A DNA stretch of 60,705 bases from Methanosarcina spelaei (GCF_002287235.1 NZ_LMVP01000445.1:1-60705), one strand, 5' to 3'. Positions 8,288-19,036 are shown, numbered from the stretch's first letter. The notes: a model not told the origin generated them from the sequence alone. Program-made: numbers and translations.

Positions 8288-9145
8288 ATGAATATTGAAG
8301 AGTGGGAAGAGTACAGATATGTTGAATCAGGAATAAGTAACTTCATTGCTCAAATGAACGAGTCCAGCCTAAAAAAAATGGTAGAACATGTCTGTAATAC
8401 CGGAGGAAAACGAGTCAGGCCAATTATCCTCCTTCTCTCCAGTGAGATCTGTTCAGGTTCGTATCATCAGAGTCTCAATGCAGCTCTTGCTATTGAAATA
8501 ATGCACTCGGCTTCCCTCATCCATGATGACCTGCTGGATCAGGGGCTTGTTAGAAGAAACTTGCCTTCAGCCCCTGAAAAATTTGGCCCTTCCAGGGCTC
8601 TTCTTTGTGGCGATTACCTGATTGCAAAATGCTTTGAGTTTATTTCTCCTTATGGAGAAAAAGTGGTCAGAGATTTTGGAAAAGCCGGGATGGATATGGC
8701 TGAAGGAGAAGTCCTTGATTTGAGACTTGACAAGAACAATTTCGGAGAACGCAATTACTTCGAATGCATTTATAAGAAAACGGCTTCTTTATTTGCCATA
8801 AGCGCTTCCATAGGGGCATACACTGGAGGGGCTGATGAAGCCCTGGCAGAGCGTTTTAATTTCTTTGGAAATTGCCTGGGAACTGCATATCAGATTGTTG
8901 ACGATATTCTTGAGTTTCTTGAAGTAGTTGAAGGCAAGGAATCAAAATTCACATCCGAAACTCTGCCGCATGTGTACATGAAGAATATGTCAAAGGAAAA
9001 AGCAATAGAAAAATCTACAGATGCTGTAAAGCTGCGTGTTAATGCCGCAAAAGAGACTCTGTTGACATTTAATGAATGTCCGGCAAGGGACAAACTCTTT
9101 CAGATCACTGATTATATAACTGTCGATATGCTTGAGATTATTTAA
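8288..9145 (+). CDS. trans-polyprenyl diphosphate synthase (geranylfarnesyl or related)
   Basis: 285 residues. It elongates allylic diphosphates with isopentenyl diphosphate. Motifs: GGKRVRP, the first Asp-rich motif HDDLLD, the Lys/Thr substrate block KKTASLF, and the second Asp-rich motif DDILEFL, where the last Asp is Glu. Length fits a C20-C30 synthase. Start taken at ATG 8288 because GGAG lies about 8 nt upstream; an in-frame ATG at 8258 adds ten unconvincing residues. A C25 synthase for the methanophenazine tail is known from Methanosarcina mazei and, as I recall it, lies close to the ATP synthase genes, as this one does. That makes the C25 product likely, but chain length cannot be read from sequence here. 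Confidence 0.8.
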   Translation: MNIEEWEEYRYVESGISNFIAQMNESSLKKMVEHVCNTGGKRVRPIILLLSSEICSGSYHQSLNAALAIEIMHSASLIHDDLLDQGLVRRNLPSAPEKFGPSRALLCGDYLIAKCFEFISPYGEKVVRDFGKAGMDMAEGEVLDLRLDKNNFGERNYFECIYKKTASLFAISASIGAYTGGADEALAERFNFFGNCLGTAYQIVDDILEFLEVVEGKESKFTSETLPHVYMKNMSKEKAIEKSTDAVKLRVNAAKETLLTFNECPARDKLFQITDYITVDMLEII

Positions 9146-9299
9146 TTGCTCAACTTTTCCTGAAAAATGAACTGTGACACTGCCAAATTTCCGATATATA
9201 AAATGGAAAAATAATATTTGTTAATTTATCTAACCTAATAAGTCTTCTACTTTCTGACAAGTCTTTTAACTTCTGCCAACAATTTTACCAGGTGTATCC

Positions 9300-10481
9300 A
9301 TGCGAGTATATGATAGTCCAGTACTTAAGGTAAATGCCAGTACAGAAAACGAAAAAATTGTGCTTGATGTCGAAGGTCCTCTTTCCCAGCTTGCAAAACC
9401 TTTCCTCAAGCGCATAAATAACATTTTTGCGGAAGAGAAACCCATTTCAGTGGATGAAAACGAGATTATCTTCTCTACATGGATCCCACCTATTCCGGGG
9501 CCTGTTTTCAGCCGGGTGATAGGTGCTGAGATTGCAGCTATCCGGAAAAAAAGGGTTCCTGATCAGTTCTCAATAGGAATTACGGCTCGTTGTCCTAACC
9601 GCTGTATTCACTGTGGAGCAGCTGGTATCAAGCCGGAAAAGGAACTTACCCTGGATGAAATTTCCGGGGCTGTAGACCAGAGCCTGGATCTTGGGTCTTA
9701 CCTTATTTCTTTCGACGGCGGGGAGACTATGCTTCGAGACGATCTTGTAGAGATGATAGCCAGAGTAGATAAATCCAGGGCAATTGCTACCTGTCTCACC
9801 TCAGGTTTCAAGCTTTCCGAAGAAAAGGCAAAGGAGCTTAAAGCCGCAGGGTTATATGCCTCAAGAATTAGTCTGGACAGCCCATTTGAAGCCGAACACG
9901 ACCGTATTCGGGGCCGAGAAGGTGCATACAGAGATTCAATCTCTGGAATCAAAAATTCAATAGCTGCCGGAATCCTTACTGATATGTTTGTGGTTGTTTC
10001 CCCTCACAATATCGATGACCTCGAAGAATTTTACAACCTTGCATTTAACCTTGGAATGCATGAGCTTTCCATCTATGAAATTATTGCAGTCGGACGCTGG
10101 CTTGAGCACGAGGATGAGGTAATAGGAGAACAGGATGTCTCAAGGCTTGAGAAATTCCAGAAAAAGATGAACTCTAAACCTGAAGGTCCCAGAGTCACCG
10201 CATTTCCGTATTTTCTGGGCCCAAGTCTTTTTGGATGTTTTGCGGGAAGACGATGGATGCATGTTGCTTCGGACGGGGAAGTAATGCCGTGTGCCTACAC
10301 TCCTCTATCCTTCGGAAATATCTGTGAAGAATCCCTGGAAGCTATCTGGAAGCGTATGGGTAAACATAACGCTTATAAAAAAGATAATGCCGCATATTGC
10401 ATGATGCGCAACCCCGATTTCCGGAAGGAATATATTCATACGATACCCCAGGGTGCAAAGATACCTTACAGGGTTAAATAA
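9300..10481 (+). CDS. radical SAM protein with SPASM-like C-terminus
   Basis: 393 residues. The 4Fe-4S motif CPNRCIHC (C98, C102, C105) is followed by FDGGETMLRDDL, equivalent to the family GGEP motif. A C-terminal block has C-F-A-G-R-R...DGEVMPCAY, typical of proteins with auxiliary clusters. The first ~85 residues form a separate N-terminal region. Members of this group modify peptides, heme-like or lipid substrates; the substrate here is unknown. Being next to the prenyl synthase hints at lipid or methanophenazine metabolism, but the 154-bp gap does not prove an operon. AGGTG precedes the ATG by about 6 nt. Confidence 0.75.
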   Translation: MRVYDSPVLKVNASTENEKIVLDVEGPLSQLAKPFLKRINNIFAEEKPISVDENEIIFSTWIPPIPGPVFSRVIGAEIAAIRKKRVPDQFSIGITARCPNRCIHCGAAGIKPEKELTLDEISGAVDQSLDLGSYLISFDGGETMLRDDLVEMIARVDKSRAIATCLTSGFKLSEEKAKELKAAGLYASRISLDSPFEAEHDRIRGREGAYRDSISGIKNSIAAGILTDMFVVVSPHNIDDLEEFYNLAFNLGMHELSIYEIIAVGRWLEHEDEVIGEQDVSRLEKFQKKMNSKPEGPRVTAFPYFLGPSLFGCFAGRRWMHVASDGEVMPCAYTPLSFGNICEESLEAIWKRMGKHNAYKKDNAAYCMMRNPDFRKEYIHTIPQGAKIPYRVK

Positions 10482-11147
10482 CATTTTTATGTTATTTTTT
10501 ATTTTGTATTTTTAATTGTCAGTGAAGAAAACGAAAGATTTCATGGTTTTTTATTTAAATGCTCCTGTTTTCTTTTGAGAATGATCTACTCTTATATTTA
10601 AATTTTAAATACTGTTGTCTATATACCGATTCTATATCTCTTCAAAATTGGACAGAAGTCTGCTTTAGAAAATTAGTTTTGAATGTTTTGAATGTTTTGA
10701 ATGTTTTGATTTTTCTTTAAATTGGACTTAACTAGAGAAAAATTTCCATAGTTTTTGCCAAATAAATCAATCTTTATTTATTGTTTAAAAAGCTCTTAAA
10801 AAGCTTTTATTTAAAAAAAAGAGGTTAAAATCCCTTGCATTTATTATTTCATGTTTAATTTTTTTAACCGATTTTAATAGAGTTTTGAATATATTCTCAA
10901 GATTTTGCTTAAATTATTCAGGTTACGCCTCTCATTTTATTTCCATTACTCTATTTGGTATTTTTTTCCTGGGTTTAATTATATTATACTGTTGTTGCCC
11001 AATTATTTTTTACTGTATATTTAATCTTTTTCATTTTGACCATATATCTTGCTATTTATACTTCAAATATTCTTAAAAATTTCTTACATTTTGAATCTAT
11101 AATGATTTTTCATTACAATTATCCTGCTCTTCTTTGATAAAACCGAA
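10482..11147. other. AT-rich gap upstream of the ATP synthase operon
   Basis: The segment holds T-rich sequence after the radical SAM stop (probable terminator region). GAATGTTTT repeats with a 10-bp period near 10680-10708. A frame at 10885-11076 has no ribosome binding site and looks like chance. I see no gene. Confidence 0.5.
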
Positions 11148-11160
11148 GCTGTTATATAGT
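11148..11160 (+). promoter_or_regulatory. ahaH: candidate promoter of the aha operon
   Basis: GCTGTTATATAGT is a plausible TATA element about 95 nt upstream of ahaH, leaving a leader that can fold as CTAC(C)TCC-ATT-GGAGTAG. A second TATA-like stretch, ATTTATATATTA at 11217-11228, lies only about 25-35 nt from the ATG and would give almost no leader. Which is used cannot be decided here. Confidence 0.4.
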
Positions 11161-11251
11161 TCTTTCGCAAAGGATTTGTTAACTACCTCCATTGGAGTAG
11201 GGATTTTTAATTATTAATTTATATATTAAATTTTGAGAGACGGAGATTCAC

Positions 11252-11581
11252 ATGGCTAAAAATGAAATCTTATCTGAAATAAAAAAAGCAGAGGAAAGCG
11301 CTAAATCAATGGTTGACGAAGCCATTGAAGCTAAAAACAAGCGTATCTCCGAAGCTCGGGCTGAAGCCAGGGAAATCCTGAAACAGGCCGAAATCGATGC
11401 ACATAAAGCTGCACAAGACTCTTTTAAAGAGGGTGAAAAAAAGATCCTGGAGGAAAGAGATAAGATCATAAACGATGGTGAAAAAAACGCATTAGCCATG
11501 TCCCAAAAAGCTCAAGCTAACATCGACAAATCCGTCAATTACCTTGTACAGGAGTTTGAGAGGGCGGTCCTTAATGAGTAG
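11252..11581 (+). CDS. ahaH: A1AO ATP synthase subunit H
   Basis: 109 residues, nearly all charged coiled coil (KKAEESAK...[20 protein letters not shown]). This is typical of subunit H, which pairs with subunit E to form the peripheral stalk. First gene of the ten-gene operon; GGAG precedes the ATG. The stop codon is TAG, the only TAG terminator found among the window's intact genes. It lies inside the overlap with ahaI (ATGAGTAG), and a TAA follows after one sense codon (ACC), so read-through would add only two residues. Confidence 0.9.
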   Translation: MAKNEILSEIKKAEESAKSMVDEAIEAKNKRISEARAEAREILKQAEIDAHKAAQDSFKEGEKKILEERDKIINDGEKNALAMSQKAQANIDKSVNYLVQEFERAVLNE

Positions 11582-13520
11582 ACCTAAAGAGATGACAAGG
11601 GCCGTTATTGTCGGGCACAAAAGCATTCTAAAAGAAACCATCGATGCACTGCATGATACAAATCTTTTTCACGTCGAAGACTTTGTCGAAGACGAGTCTG
11701 GTTTTAAGATCAGCAAGCCATTCAAAAACGCAGAGGAAGTCTCTAAAAAGCTTGTGAAGATCCGCTCTATCGCCAATTATTTGGGGATTGAAAGCAAAAA
11801 ACCGGTAGTTCAGAAATCTGATGCTGTTCTGCGTGAACTTGACTCGAAATTAAATGAACTGGACAGAACAATTTCAACTAAAACGGAATCCATTTCCCAG
11901 CTTGAAAATGAATTAAAAGATATGGAGTCCCAGAAAAGGGAAATCCTGCCTTATCTGTCCATTGATCTTGATTTCGACTATTATCGTGGCTATGAAAGCC
12001 TCAAGGTTTTCGCAGGCACTTTAAAAAGTAACCTGGAAGCAAGTCAGATTTCGAGTATCACCCAAGCTTACGAACTGTACTTTGACCCTCAATCAAAAGC
12101 AGTTGTACTGTTTGTAGCTAAAAATGATGCTGACAAAGTTTACGAATTACTTCAGGGTCTTGGATTCAAAGAGCTTAGAGTTCCTGAAAGAGGTGGTGTC
12201 CCAAGCGAACTTTTAAGATCCATTGAACAGAGAGAAGCCGACGTCACCAGAAGGATCGAATCCTTAAAGGGTGAGATCGAGTCCTTGAAAACAAGGTACG
12301 CAGATTTTATTCTTGCAAGCGACGAAGTCCTGAGTATCGAGAGTCAGAAAGCAGAGCTGCCTCTTAGAATAGCTACATCTGAAAATGCATTCATAATTGA
12401 TGGATGGACCCCCACCGAAGATTATGACAAGCTTGTCAGTGTGGTTAACAATGCCACTAACGGCAAGGCATACATAACCAGCCTCGAAGTTCACCATGAG
12501 GAAGAAGAGAATGTCCCTGTCGAGTACAATAACTCAAAAGTAGTGGCACCGTTGCAGCAGGTTATGGATCTGTATTCCAGGCCTAAATATTTCGAAATTG
12601 ATCCATCTTCAGCGATTTTCATTACCTTCCCGCTGATCTATGGAATGATTCTCGGAGACATCGGATATGCACTGATACTGGGCACAATTGCACTGGCTAT
12701 CAAAAAGGCAATGAAGTCAGATGCAGTTAGTGATCTAATGAATATTCTTATCTATTGTCAGATTTGGTCAATTATTTTTGGAATTATTTATGGTGAGTTC
12801 CTTGGATTCTCGCTTGCGAGCGCGCATACAGCGCATGGAATAACGGCAGGCTTGATTCCAGGTTGGGAAACTATTACCCTCTTCGAGAGTATTGGAGGAG
12901 AAGAATTTACTTTCCCGATTCACAGGTCTCACATGGTAATGACTATGATTGGACTAAGCGTTTTCGTCGGACTGATCCATTTAAATCTCGGGTTCCTTTT
13001 CGGTTTTTCAAACATTGCAAGGCACCACGGGATGAAACACGCTATTCTCGAAAAAGGCAGTTGGATGATTATTGAGCTTGGTGTACTTCTTGCAGCTGTT
13101 GGTTATTTTGGCGGATCAGCATTGATGTATGTCGGTGCTATTGTTCTTGTTCTTGGAGTTGCGATGCTCGCTATGGGTGAGGGTATCGCTGGTGTGGTCG
13201 AATTGCCGTCTCTTATGGGTAACGCTCTCTCGTATGCCCGTATTATCGCAGTCGGTCTATCTTCGATTTATATCGCAGGTACAGTCAATGACATCGTCTT
13301 CGGAATGATATGGACTGATCACTCTAAGATCGGTTTCACGGCAATAGCTGCAATTATCGTATTTATACTCGGACATGGCCTTAACACCATTCTGAGTATT
13401 ATCGCTCCCGGACTGCACGCACTCAGGTTGCAGTACGTAGAATTCTTTGGAAAATTCTATCAAGGCGGGGGCAGAAAATTCAACCCATTCGGATATATAA
13501 GAAAATACACGGAGGAATAA
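11574..13520 (+). CDS. ahaI: A1AO ATP synthase subunit I (a-type stator membrane subunit)
   Basis: 648 residues. The cytoplasmic N-terminal half (to about 330) is partly coiled coil and binds peripheral stalks. The C-terminal half has about seven or eight hydrophobic segments, including [14 protein letters not shown], an [11 protein letters not shown] region and [26 protein letters not shown], characteristic of V/A-type a subunits and the ion half-channels. Start at ATG 11574, overlapping ahaH by 8 nt; upstream in-frame codons are not family-like. Confidence 0.93.
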   Translation: MSRPKEMTRAVIVGHKSILKETIDALHDTNLFHVEDFVEDESGFKISKPFKNAEEVSKKLVKIRSIANYLGIESKKPVVQKSDAVLRELDSKLNELDRTISTKTESISQLENELKDMESQKREILPYLSIDLDFDYYRGYESLKVFAGTLKSNLEASQISSITQAYELYFDPQSKAVVLFVAKNDADKVYELLQGLGFKELRVPERGGVPSELLRSIEQREADVTRRIESLKGEIESLKTRYADFILASDEVLSIESQKAELPLRIATSENAFIIDGWTPTEDYDKLVSVVNNATNGKAYITSLEVHHEEEENVPVEYNNSKVVAPLQQVMDLYSRPKYFEIDPSSAIFITFPLIYGMILGDIGYALILGTIALAIKKAMKSDAVSDLMNILIYCQIWSIIFGIIYGEFLGFSLASAHTAHGITAGLIPGWETITLFESIGGEEFTFPIHRSHMVMTMIGLSVFVGLIHLNLGFLFGFSNIARHHGMKHAILEKGSWMIIELGVLLAAVGYFGGSALMYVGAIVLVLGVAMLAMGEGIAGVVELPSLMGNALSYARIIAVGLSSIYIAGTVNDIVFGMIWTDHSKIGFTAIAAIIVFILGHGLNTILSIIAPGLHALRLQYVEFFGKFYQGGGRKFNPFGYIRKYTEE

Positions 13521-13524
13521 AAAC

Positions 13525-13767
13525 ATGGTAGATGGAGCAACAGCAGGTCTTTTTCTGGACGCAGCAGGAATGAAAGCACTCGGTGCAGCAATCGCAATCG
13601 CAATTACTGGGTATGCATCTGCAATCGCTGAAAAAGATATCGGTACAGCAGCAATCGGCGCAATGGCAGAAAACGAAGGATTATTCGGTAAGGGCCTGAT
13701 CCTTACTGTCATTCCAGAAACCATTGTTATCTTCGGTCTCGTCGTCGCACTGCTTATCAACCAGTAA
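13525..13767 (+). CDS. ahaK: A1AO ATP synthase proteolipid (c-type) subunit K
   Basis: 80 residues, one hairpin of two membrane helices, forming the rotor ring. The ion-carrying carboxylate is Glu65 in IPETIVIFG of helix 2. Helix 1 (GAAIAIAITGYAS) lacks the P-x-x-x-Q element typical of Na+-binding rings, so proton use or mixed coupling is possible. Biochemical reports on Methanosarcina describe both ions. GGAGG lies just before the start. It is followed by a 209-nt hairpin-rich gap. Confidence 0.95.
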   Translation: MVDGATAGLFLDAAGMKALGAAIAIAITGYASAIAEKDIGTAAIGAMAENEGLFGKGLILTVIPETIVIFGLVVALLINQ

Positions 13768-13976
13768 TTCTGCTTAATTTAAGAGCGTACTCCGCTCTTA
13801 AATTTCTTAGAGCATTGCTTTAGGTTTACGTGGGCGTTTTTTCCTTGCCAGGCAGGCCTGGAGTTGTTGTAATGCTCTAAGTTTTCCTTAGGTATCGTTG
13901 CACTCTAAGCAGCTTAGAGTTTTTGCTCTAGGCTTTAGAGCACTTTTTTGCTCTAAATTTATTTGGAGGTGTAAGC
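13768..13976 (+). promoter_or_regulatory. structured ahaK-ahaE intercistronic region (processing or attenuation)
   Basis: At least four hairpins line up. AATTTAAGAGCG/CGCTCTTAAATT (13776-13804) comes first. CTTAGAGCATT pairs perfectly with AATGCTCTAAG (13806-13816 with 13871-13881) and encloses CCAGGC/GCCTGG. ACTCTAAG/CTTAGAGT is at 13902-13920. TGCTCTA/TAGAGCA (13924-13942) is followed at once by a T-run. The motif GCTCTAA or its complement recurs, so alternative pairings are possible. GGAGGT of ahaE follows at 13965-13970. The likely role is to raise c-subunit yield over downstream genes by stabilising or terminating part of the message. Confidence 0.7.
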
Positions 13977-14528
13977 ATGGGACTAGAGATCGTTGTAAAA
14001 GACATCCAAGAGGGTGCAAGAGCTGAGGTTTCCCGTATAAAAGCCGAAGGCGATGCAAAGGCCTCCGAGATCATCAATGAAGCTAAAGATATACAGAAAA
14101 AGACGCTCGGAGACAGCCTTGCCAAGACGGAAGAGGACCTCCAAAATCTGCACCAGCAGGTTATATCAAGTGCAAATCTGGAAGTGAAAAGAATTACGCT
14201 TAACAAGCGTAAGGATCTTCTAGATAGAGTTTATGTCCAGACAGTTGAAAAAATCAAGTCAATGCCGGCGTCCAAAAAAGAAGAGCTGTTGAAAACTGTT
14301 ATCAACAAGTACGAAGCTAGCGGTGCTAGAGTTTACTCTTCTAAAGATTCAGAAGAGATTGTCAAGAAGTTAACTTCTTTATCTTATGCTGGCAATCTTG
14401 ATTCTATTGGCGGAGTTGTTCTGGAAAACGAGGACGGGACAGTCAGGTTAGATTTCACATATGATTCAATCCTGAAAAACGTGTATGAGCGTTCATTGAA
14501 GCAGATATCTGATCTATTATACGGGTGA
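13977..14528 (+). CDS. ahaE: A1AO ATP synthase subunit E
   Basis: 183 residues. N-terminal coiled coil (to about 90), then a globular C-terminal domain with a segment containing GGVVLENEDGTVRLDFTYDS, typical of V/A-type E subunits. It forms the peripheral stalk with subunit H and contacts the catalytic head. A very good GGAGGT 6 nt upstream of the ATG, after the structured gap, suggests that translation re-initiates strongly here. Confidence 0.93.
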   Translation: MGLEIVVKDIQEGARAEVSRIKAEGDAKASEIINEAKDIQKKTLGDSLAKTEEDLQNLHQQVISSANLEVKRITLNKRKDLLDRVYVQTVEKIKSMPASKKEELLKTVINKYEASGARVYSSKDSEEIVKKLTSLSYAGNLDSIGGVVLENEDGTVRLDFTYDSILKNVYERSLKQISDLLYG

Positions 14529-14534
14529 TGTTAG

Positions 14535-15617
14535 ATGCGGCTTTTGGAGAGACTCTGGGGGCAAAAACCCTCACGAAAATCCGATAAAAAGATAAATGGC
14601 ACTTCTAACTATCCTTATGCCGTGACCCGTGTCCGCGCTATGAAGAGCAAGCTGCTCCCAAAAGAATCGTATCCCCGGCTTCTCAACATGGGGATTGATG
14701 AAATTACCCGCTTTATCCAAGAGTCTGAATACAAAAACGACGTTGACGAACTGGCAATGAAATATAGTGGTGGCGATCTGGCAGAACACGCATTGAACAG
14801 AAATCTTGCGCTCACCTATGATAAGTTGGTAAGAATCACCGCCGGAGAATTGAATTACCTGATTGTCGCATATCTCAAGAGATACGACATCTGGAACGTA
14901 AAAACACTTCTTCGTGGTAAATTATACAACGCGTCTGTTGAAGATATCGTTGAGTCTCTGATTGCTGCCGGGGAGTTTACTTACACTTCAATGTCAGAAC
15001 TTGCAGCCAAGGCCACATATCAAGAAATCATTGAGGCTCTGAAATATACCGAGTACTATCCCTTGCTGCAGAAGTTTGACGGAACGAACCTGGCATACAT
15101 AGAAAACGAACTTGACAAGATCTATTATACAGGCTTGTTTGAAGCAATCGGAAAACCAAGATCTAAGGACCGCAAGCTCTTTGTTAAAGTTGTCAGATTG
15201 GAAGTAGATGTTAAGAACTTAATTAACCTTTTCAGACTGAAAAAAGCAGGAGTTATGCAGCTCGATGAAATCATGCCTCTCATGATTGAAGGCGGTCTTG
15301 AGTTAAAGCCCGAAAAATTGGCGCCTCTCCCATATGACGAGTTTGTCAATGAGCTTCAAAGGACTCAATACTGGGACGTAATTTCAGGCGTTACGGGTCC
15401 GGATATGACTTCTTTGACTACTCTTGAAAGCAGGCTCACAAGATATTATCTTGAATCTTCAACCATTCTTTCGCATGTATCTCCGATCTCAGTTTTACCT
15501 ATTCTGGACTATATTATTCATAAAAATAATGAGGCTACTAATCTCCGGATTATTTTCAGGGGTAAAGAGGGTGGTCTCAGTGATGAATTAATCAAAGACC
15601 AGTTGGTGGTTATCTGA
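14535..15617 (+). CDS. ahaC: A1AO ATP synthase subunit C
   Basis: 360 residues, mostly helical, with [18 protein letters not shown] at the start and repeated Y-x-x-x-L type helices. It matches the V/A-type C (eukaryotic d) subunit that sockets the central stalk onto the proteolipid ring. It begins 6 nt after ahaE and its TGA overlaps the ATG of ahaF, so translation is coupled. Confidence 0.93.
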   Translation: MRLLERLWGQKPSRKSDKKINGTSNYPYAVTRVRAMKSKLLPKESYPRLLNMGIDEITRFIQESEYKNDVDELAMKYSGGDLAEHALNRNLALTYDKLVRITAGELNYLIVAYLKRYDIWNVKTLLRGKLYNASVEDIVESLIAAGEFTYTSMSELAAKATYQEIIEALKYTEYYPLLQKFDGTNLAYIENELDKIYYTGLFEAIGKPRSKDRKLFVKVVRLEVDVKNLINLFRLKKAGVMQLDEIMPLMIEGGLELKPEKLAPLPYDEFVNELQRTQYWDVISGVTGPDMTSLTTLESRLTRYYLESSTILSHVSPISVLPILDYIIHKNNEATNLRIIFRGKEGGLSDELIKDQLVVI

Positions 15618-15919
15618 TGGAATTAGCAGTGATCGGAAAGAGCGAGTTTGTTACAGGATTCAGACTGGCTGGTGTCAGGAAGGTTTATGAAGCCGCGGAT
15701 ATCGCGGCCACTGAGTCCATTGTAAAATCCGTGCTTGATGATAAAAGTGTCGGGATTCTTGTAATGCATAATGATGACATTGGTAATCTGCCGGAAATTC
15801 TAAGGAAAAACTTGAATGAGTCTGTCCAGCCTACAGTAGTAGCCCTTGGAGGCAGCGGAGCAGGCTCGAGTTTAAGAGATAAGATAAAACAAGCGGTAGG
15901 TGTTGATCTGTGGAAGTAA
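15617..15919 (+). CDS. ahaF: A1AO ATP synthase subunit F
   Basis: 100 residues. Starts [20 protein letters not shown], a recognisable V/A-type F subunit opening. It has a small Rossmann-like fold and an [12 protein letters not shown] strand. It is part of the rotating central stalk. Its ATG overlaps the ahaC stop by one base and its end overlaps the GTG start of ahaA by 10 nt. Confidence 0.93.
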   Translation: MELAVIGKSEFVTGFRLAGVRKVYEAADIAATESIVKSVLDDKSVGILVMHNDDIGNLPEILRKNLNESVQPTVVALGGSGAGSSLRDKIKQAVGVDLWK

Positions 15920-17646
15920 AAGGTGAAATTTATCGTGTGTCTGGGCCTGTCGTCACCGCAATCGGCTTGCAGGCAAAAATGTATGACCTGGTCAAAGTCG
16001 GTAATGAAGGTTTAATGGGTGAAGTCATCCAGATATTAGGGCCCAAGACCATCATCCAGGTATACGAAGAGACCGCAGGCATCAAGCCAGGGGAGCCCTG
16101 TTATTCTACAGGTTCGTCTCTATCCGTGGAACTTGGTCCGGGTCTTCTTTCCAGTATTTATGATGGGGTTCAGAGGCCTCTGCACGTCCTGCTTGCAACT
16201 ACGGGCGGTTTCATTGGCAGAGGTGTTACTGCAGATGGGCTTGATCACAAGAAACTCTGGGATTTTAAACCCATTGTCAAGAAAGGCGACTCCGTAAAAG
16301 GTGGAGAAGTGATCGGTGTTGTACAGGAAACCGTGAACATTGAACATAAGATCATGGTGCCTCCTGACATCTCAGGTACAATTGCCGACATCAAGAGCGG
16401 AAACTTTACGGTAATAGACACAGTCTGTACTCTCACTGACGGGACCGAATTGCAGCTGATGCAAAGGTGGCCTGTCCGGAGACCCAGACCTGTGAGGATA
16501 AAACTTACTCCAGATAAACCTCTGGTTACAGGACAGAGAATTCTTGACGGGCTTTTCCCTGTGGCAAAAGGCGGAACTGCTGCAATCCCCGGACCTTTCG
16601 GATCGGGAAAGACCGTTACTCAGCAGCAGCTTGCAAAGTGGAGTGACACTGAAATTGTGGTCTACATCGGTTGTGGCGAGCGCGGAAATGAGATGGCAGA
16701 CGTTCTGAGCGAATTCCCGGAACTCGAAGACCCTCAGACCGGCCGCCCACTGATGGAGCGTACTGTTCTTATCGCTAACACTTCAAACATGCCTGTGGCT
16801 GCAAGAGAAGCATCTGTGTACACCGGAATTACCATTGCAGAATACTTCCGTGACATGGGATTAGACGTCTCACTTATGGCAGACTCCACCTCCAGGTGGG
16901 CAGAAGCTATGAGAGAAATTTCCTCCCGTCTGGAAGAAATGCCTGGTGAAGAAGGTTACCCAGCATACCTGTCTGCAAGGCTGGCCGAGTTCTACGAGCG
17001 TTCCGGTGTTGCTGAATCTCTCAACGGTGAGAAAGGTTCCATTACTGTCATTGGAGCAGTATCTCCACCTGGCGGTGACTTCTCAGAGCCTGTTACGCAG
17101 AACACCCTGCGTATCGTGAAAGTGTTCTGGGCTCTCGATGCCAAGCTATCTCAGAGGCGTCACTTCCCGGCTATCAACTGGCTGAACAGTTACAGTCTGT
17201 ACAAGGAAAGCCTTAACGACTGGTTTACAAATAACGTGGCTCCTGATTATGTGGCTATGAGGGAAAGAGCAATGGGAATGCTTCAGACAGAATCCGAACT
17301 GCAGGAAATCGTGCAGCTCGTAGGTTCCGACGCTCTGCCAGACGATCAGCAGCTTCTGCTTGAAATTACCCGTATGATCAGGGAAATCTTCTTGCAGCAA
17401 AATGCGTTCCACCCAATAGATACCTACAGTCCATTCTCTGAGCAGTACAGGATCATGCAGGCAATCATGAAGTACGGAGATGCTGCACAGGAAGCTTTGA
17501 AATCAGGTGTTCCTATCTCGGAAATTATCAAGATGGACTCTAAGAATGAGCTTCCCAAGGTCAAGTTTGAGGAGAACTTCGACGCTTCTATGAATGCTGT
17601 CCTGGCAAAGATGGATAAAGAGTTTGCATCCCTGAGAGGTAGGTAA
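15910..17646 (+). CDS. ahaA: A1AO ATP synthase catalytic subunit A
   Basis: 578 residues. Nucleotide-binding catalytic subunit with Walker A GPFGSGKT (about 227-234), the long A-subunit-specific insertion before it (about 110-190), catalytic block [14 protein letters not shown] and the [15 protein letters not shown] segment. Translation starts with GTG, inside the last codons of ahaF. Length is standard and there is no intein. Confidence 0.96.
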   Translation: MEVKGEIYRVSGPVVTAIGLQAKMYDLVKVGNEGLMGEVIQILGPKTIIQVYEETAGIKPGEPCYSTGSSLSVELGPGLLSSIYDGVQRPLHVLLATTGGFIGRGVTADGLDHKKLWDFKPIVKKGDSVKGGEVIGVVQETVNIEHKIMVPPDISGTIADIKSGNFTVIDTVCTLTDGTELQLMQRWPVRRPRPVRIKLTPDKPLVTGQRILDGLFPVAKGGTAAIPGPFGSGKTVTQQQLAKWSDTEIVVYIGCGERGNEMADVLSEFPELEDPQTGRPLMERTVLIANTSNMPVAAREASVYTGITIAEYFRDMGLDVSLMADSTSRWAEAMREISSRLEEMPGEEGYPAYLSARLAEFYERSGVAESLNGEKGSITVIGAVSPPGGDFSEPVTQNTLRIVKVFWALDAKLSQRRHFPAINWLNSYSLYKESLNDWFTNNVAPDYVAMRERAMGMLQTESELQEIVQLVGSDALPDDQQLLLEITRMIREIFLQQNAFHPIDTYSPFSEQYRIMQAIMKYGDAAQEALKSGVPISEIIKMDSKNELPKVKFEENFDASMNAVLAKMDKEFASLRGR

Positions 17647-17648
17647 GT

Positions 17649-19031
17649 ATGGTAAAAGAGTATAAGACAATCACTCAGATTGCAGGACCGCTTGTCTTTG
17701 TTGAAAAAACAGAGCCTGTAGGTTATAAAGAAATCGTTACTGTCAACCTGCCTGACGGAACCACCCGCAGAGGCGAGGTGCTGGACTCTTCAGCGGACAT
17801 AGTAGTTATCCAGATTTTTGAAGGTACTACCGGTCTGGACAAGAATTGTGGTGTAGTCTTCACAGGGGAAACCCTGAAGCTCCCTGCATCAATCGACCTT
17901 CTCGGAAGGATCCTTTCAGGTTCAGGAGAACCTCTTGACGGCGGGCCCAGGATTGTGCCTGACCAGCTTCTGGACATCAACGGAGCTGCAATGAACCCAT
18001 ATGCCAGGTTGCCTCCGAAGGATTTCATCCAGACTGGCATCTCCACAATCGACGGAACAAACACCCTGGTTCGTGGACAGAAGCTGCCTATTTTCTCAGC
18101 CTCAGGTCTTCCACACAACGAAATCGCCCTGCAGATCGCAAGGCAGGCGGCTGTGCCTGGATCAGAAGCGCCTTTCGCAGTAGTTTTCGCAGCAATGGGT
18201 ATTACCAATGAAGAAGCCCAGTATTTCATGAGCGACTTCGAAAAGACCGGGGCTCTTGAAAGGGCTGTGGTGTTCCTGAACCTGGCAGATGACCCTGCTG
18301 TCGAACGTATCGTCACTCCGCGTATGGCGCTGACTGCAGCTGAATATCTGGCATACGAACACGGCATGCACGTTCTTGTCATTCTGACTGATATTACCAA
18401 CTATGCAGAAGCTCTCCGTCAGATGGGTGCCGCCCGTAATGAAATACCTGGTCGCCGTGGGTATCCGGGTTACATGTACACTGACCTTGCAACTCTCTAC
18501 GAGCGTGCAGGTATTGTCAAAGGCGCAAAGGGATCAGTTACCCAGATTCCGATTCTTTCTATGCCTGGTGACGATATTACCCATCCGATTCCTGACCTGT
18601 CCGGATATATTACCGAAGGTCAGATTGTGGTTTCAAGAGAACTGCACAGGAAAGGTATCTACCCACCAATCAATGTGCTACCGTCTCTCTCAAGGCTGAT
18701 GAACTCCGGTATCGGAGCAGGCAAGACAAGGGAAGACCACAAGGCCGTTTCTGACCAGATGTATGCAGGTTATGCAGAAGGGCGTGACCTCAGAGGTCTC
18801 GTGGCTATCGTCGGTAAAGAAGCTCTGTCTGATAGAGATGTTAAGTTCCTTGAGTTTGCTGACCTCTTCGAACAGAAGTTCGTTACACAGGGCAGAAACG
18901 AGAACAGGACAATTGCAGATACTCTGGACATCGGATGGGGTATTCTTGCGCATCTGCCTGAAAACCAGCTGGGTAGGATTGACAATAAGTACATTCAGAA
19001 ATACCATCCTGCACACAAAAAGGGTCAGTGA
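17649..19031 (+). CDS. ahaB: A1AO ATP synthase regulatory subunit B
   Basis: 460 residues. Non-catalytic homologue of subunit A. The P-loop is replaced by [18 protein letters not shown], as normal for B subunits. Other blocks: [23 protein letters not shown] and [13 protein letters not shown]. It alternates with A in the hexameric head. Start ATG is 2 nt after the ahaA stop. Confidence 0.96.
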   Translation: MVKEYKTITQIAGPLVFVEKTEPVGYKEIVTVNLPDGTTRRGEVLDSSADIVVIQIFEGTTGLDKNCGVVFTGETLKLPASIDLLGRILSGSGEPLDGGPRIVPDQLLDINGAAMNPYARLPPKDFIQTGISTIDGTNTLVRGQKLPIFSASGLPHNEIALQIARQAAVPGSEAPFAVVFAAMGITNEEAQYFMSDFEKTGALERAVVFLNLADDPAVERIVTPRMALTAAEYLAYEHGMHVLVILTDITNYAEALRQMGAARNEIPGRRGYPGYMYTDLATLYERAGIVKGAKGSVTQIPILSMPGDDITHPIPDLSGYITEGQIVVSRELHRKGIYPPINVLPSLSRLMNSGIGAGKTREDHKAVSDQMYAGYAEGRDLRGLVAIVGKEALSDRDVKFLEFADLFEQKFVTQGRNENRTIADTLDIGWGILAHLPENQLGRIDNKYIQKYHPAHKKGQ

Positions 19032-19036
19032 TTGTC

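Noticed and set aside
10885-11076. Hydrophobic 63-codon frame upstream of ahaH
   Set aside because: No ribosome binding site, T-rich sequence giving Phe/Leu/Ile by chance, no relation to ATP synthase subunits.
17723-18400. Long antisense frame (225 codons) opposite ahaB
   Set aside because: Shadow of a highly conserved gene; composition (Arg/Ser/Pro rich) is typical of a mirrored frame.
17649-19031. Missing P-loop in AhaB as a defect
   Set aside because: B subunits of A/V-type ATP synthases are normally non-catalytic and lack it.
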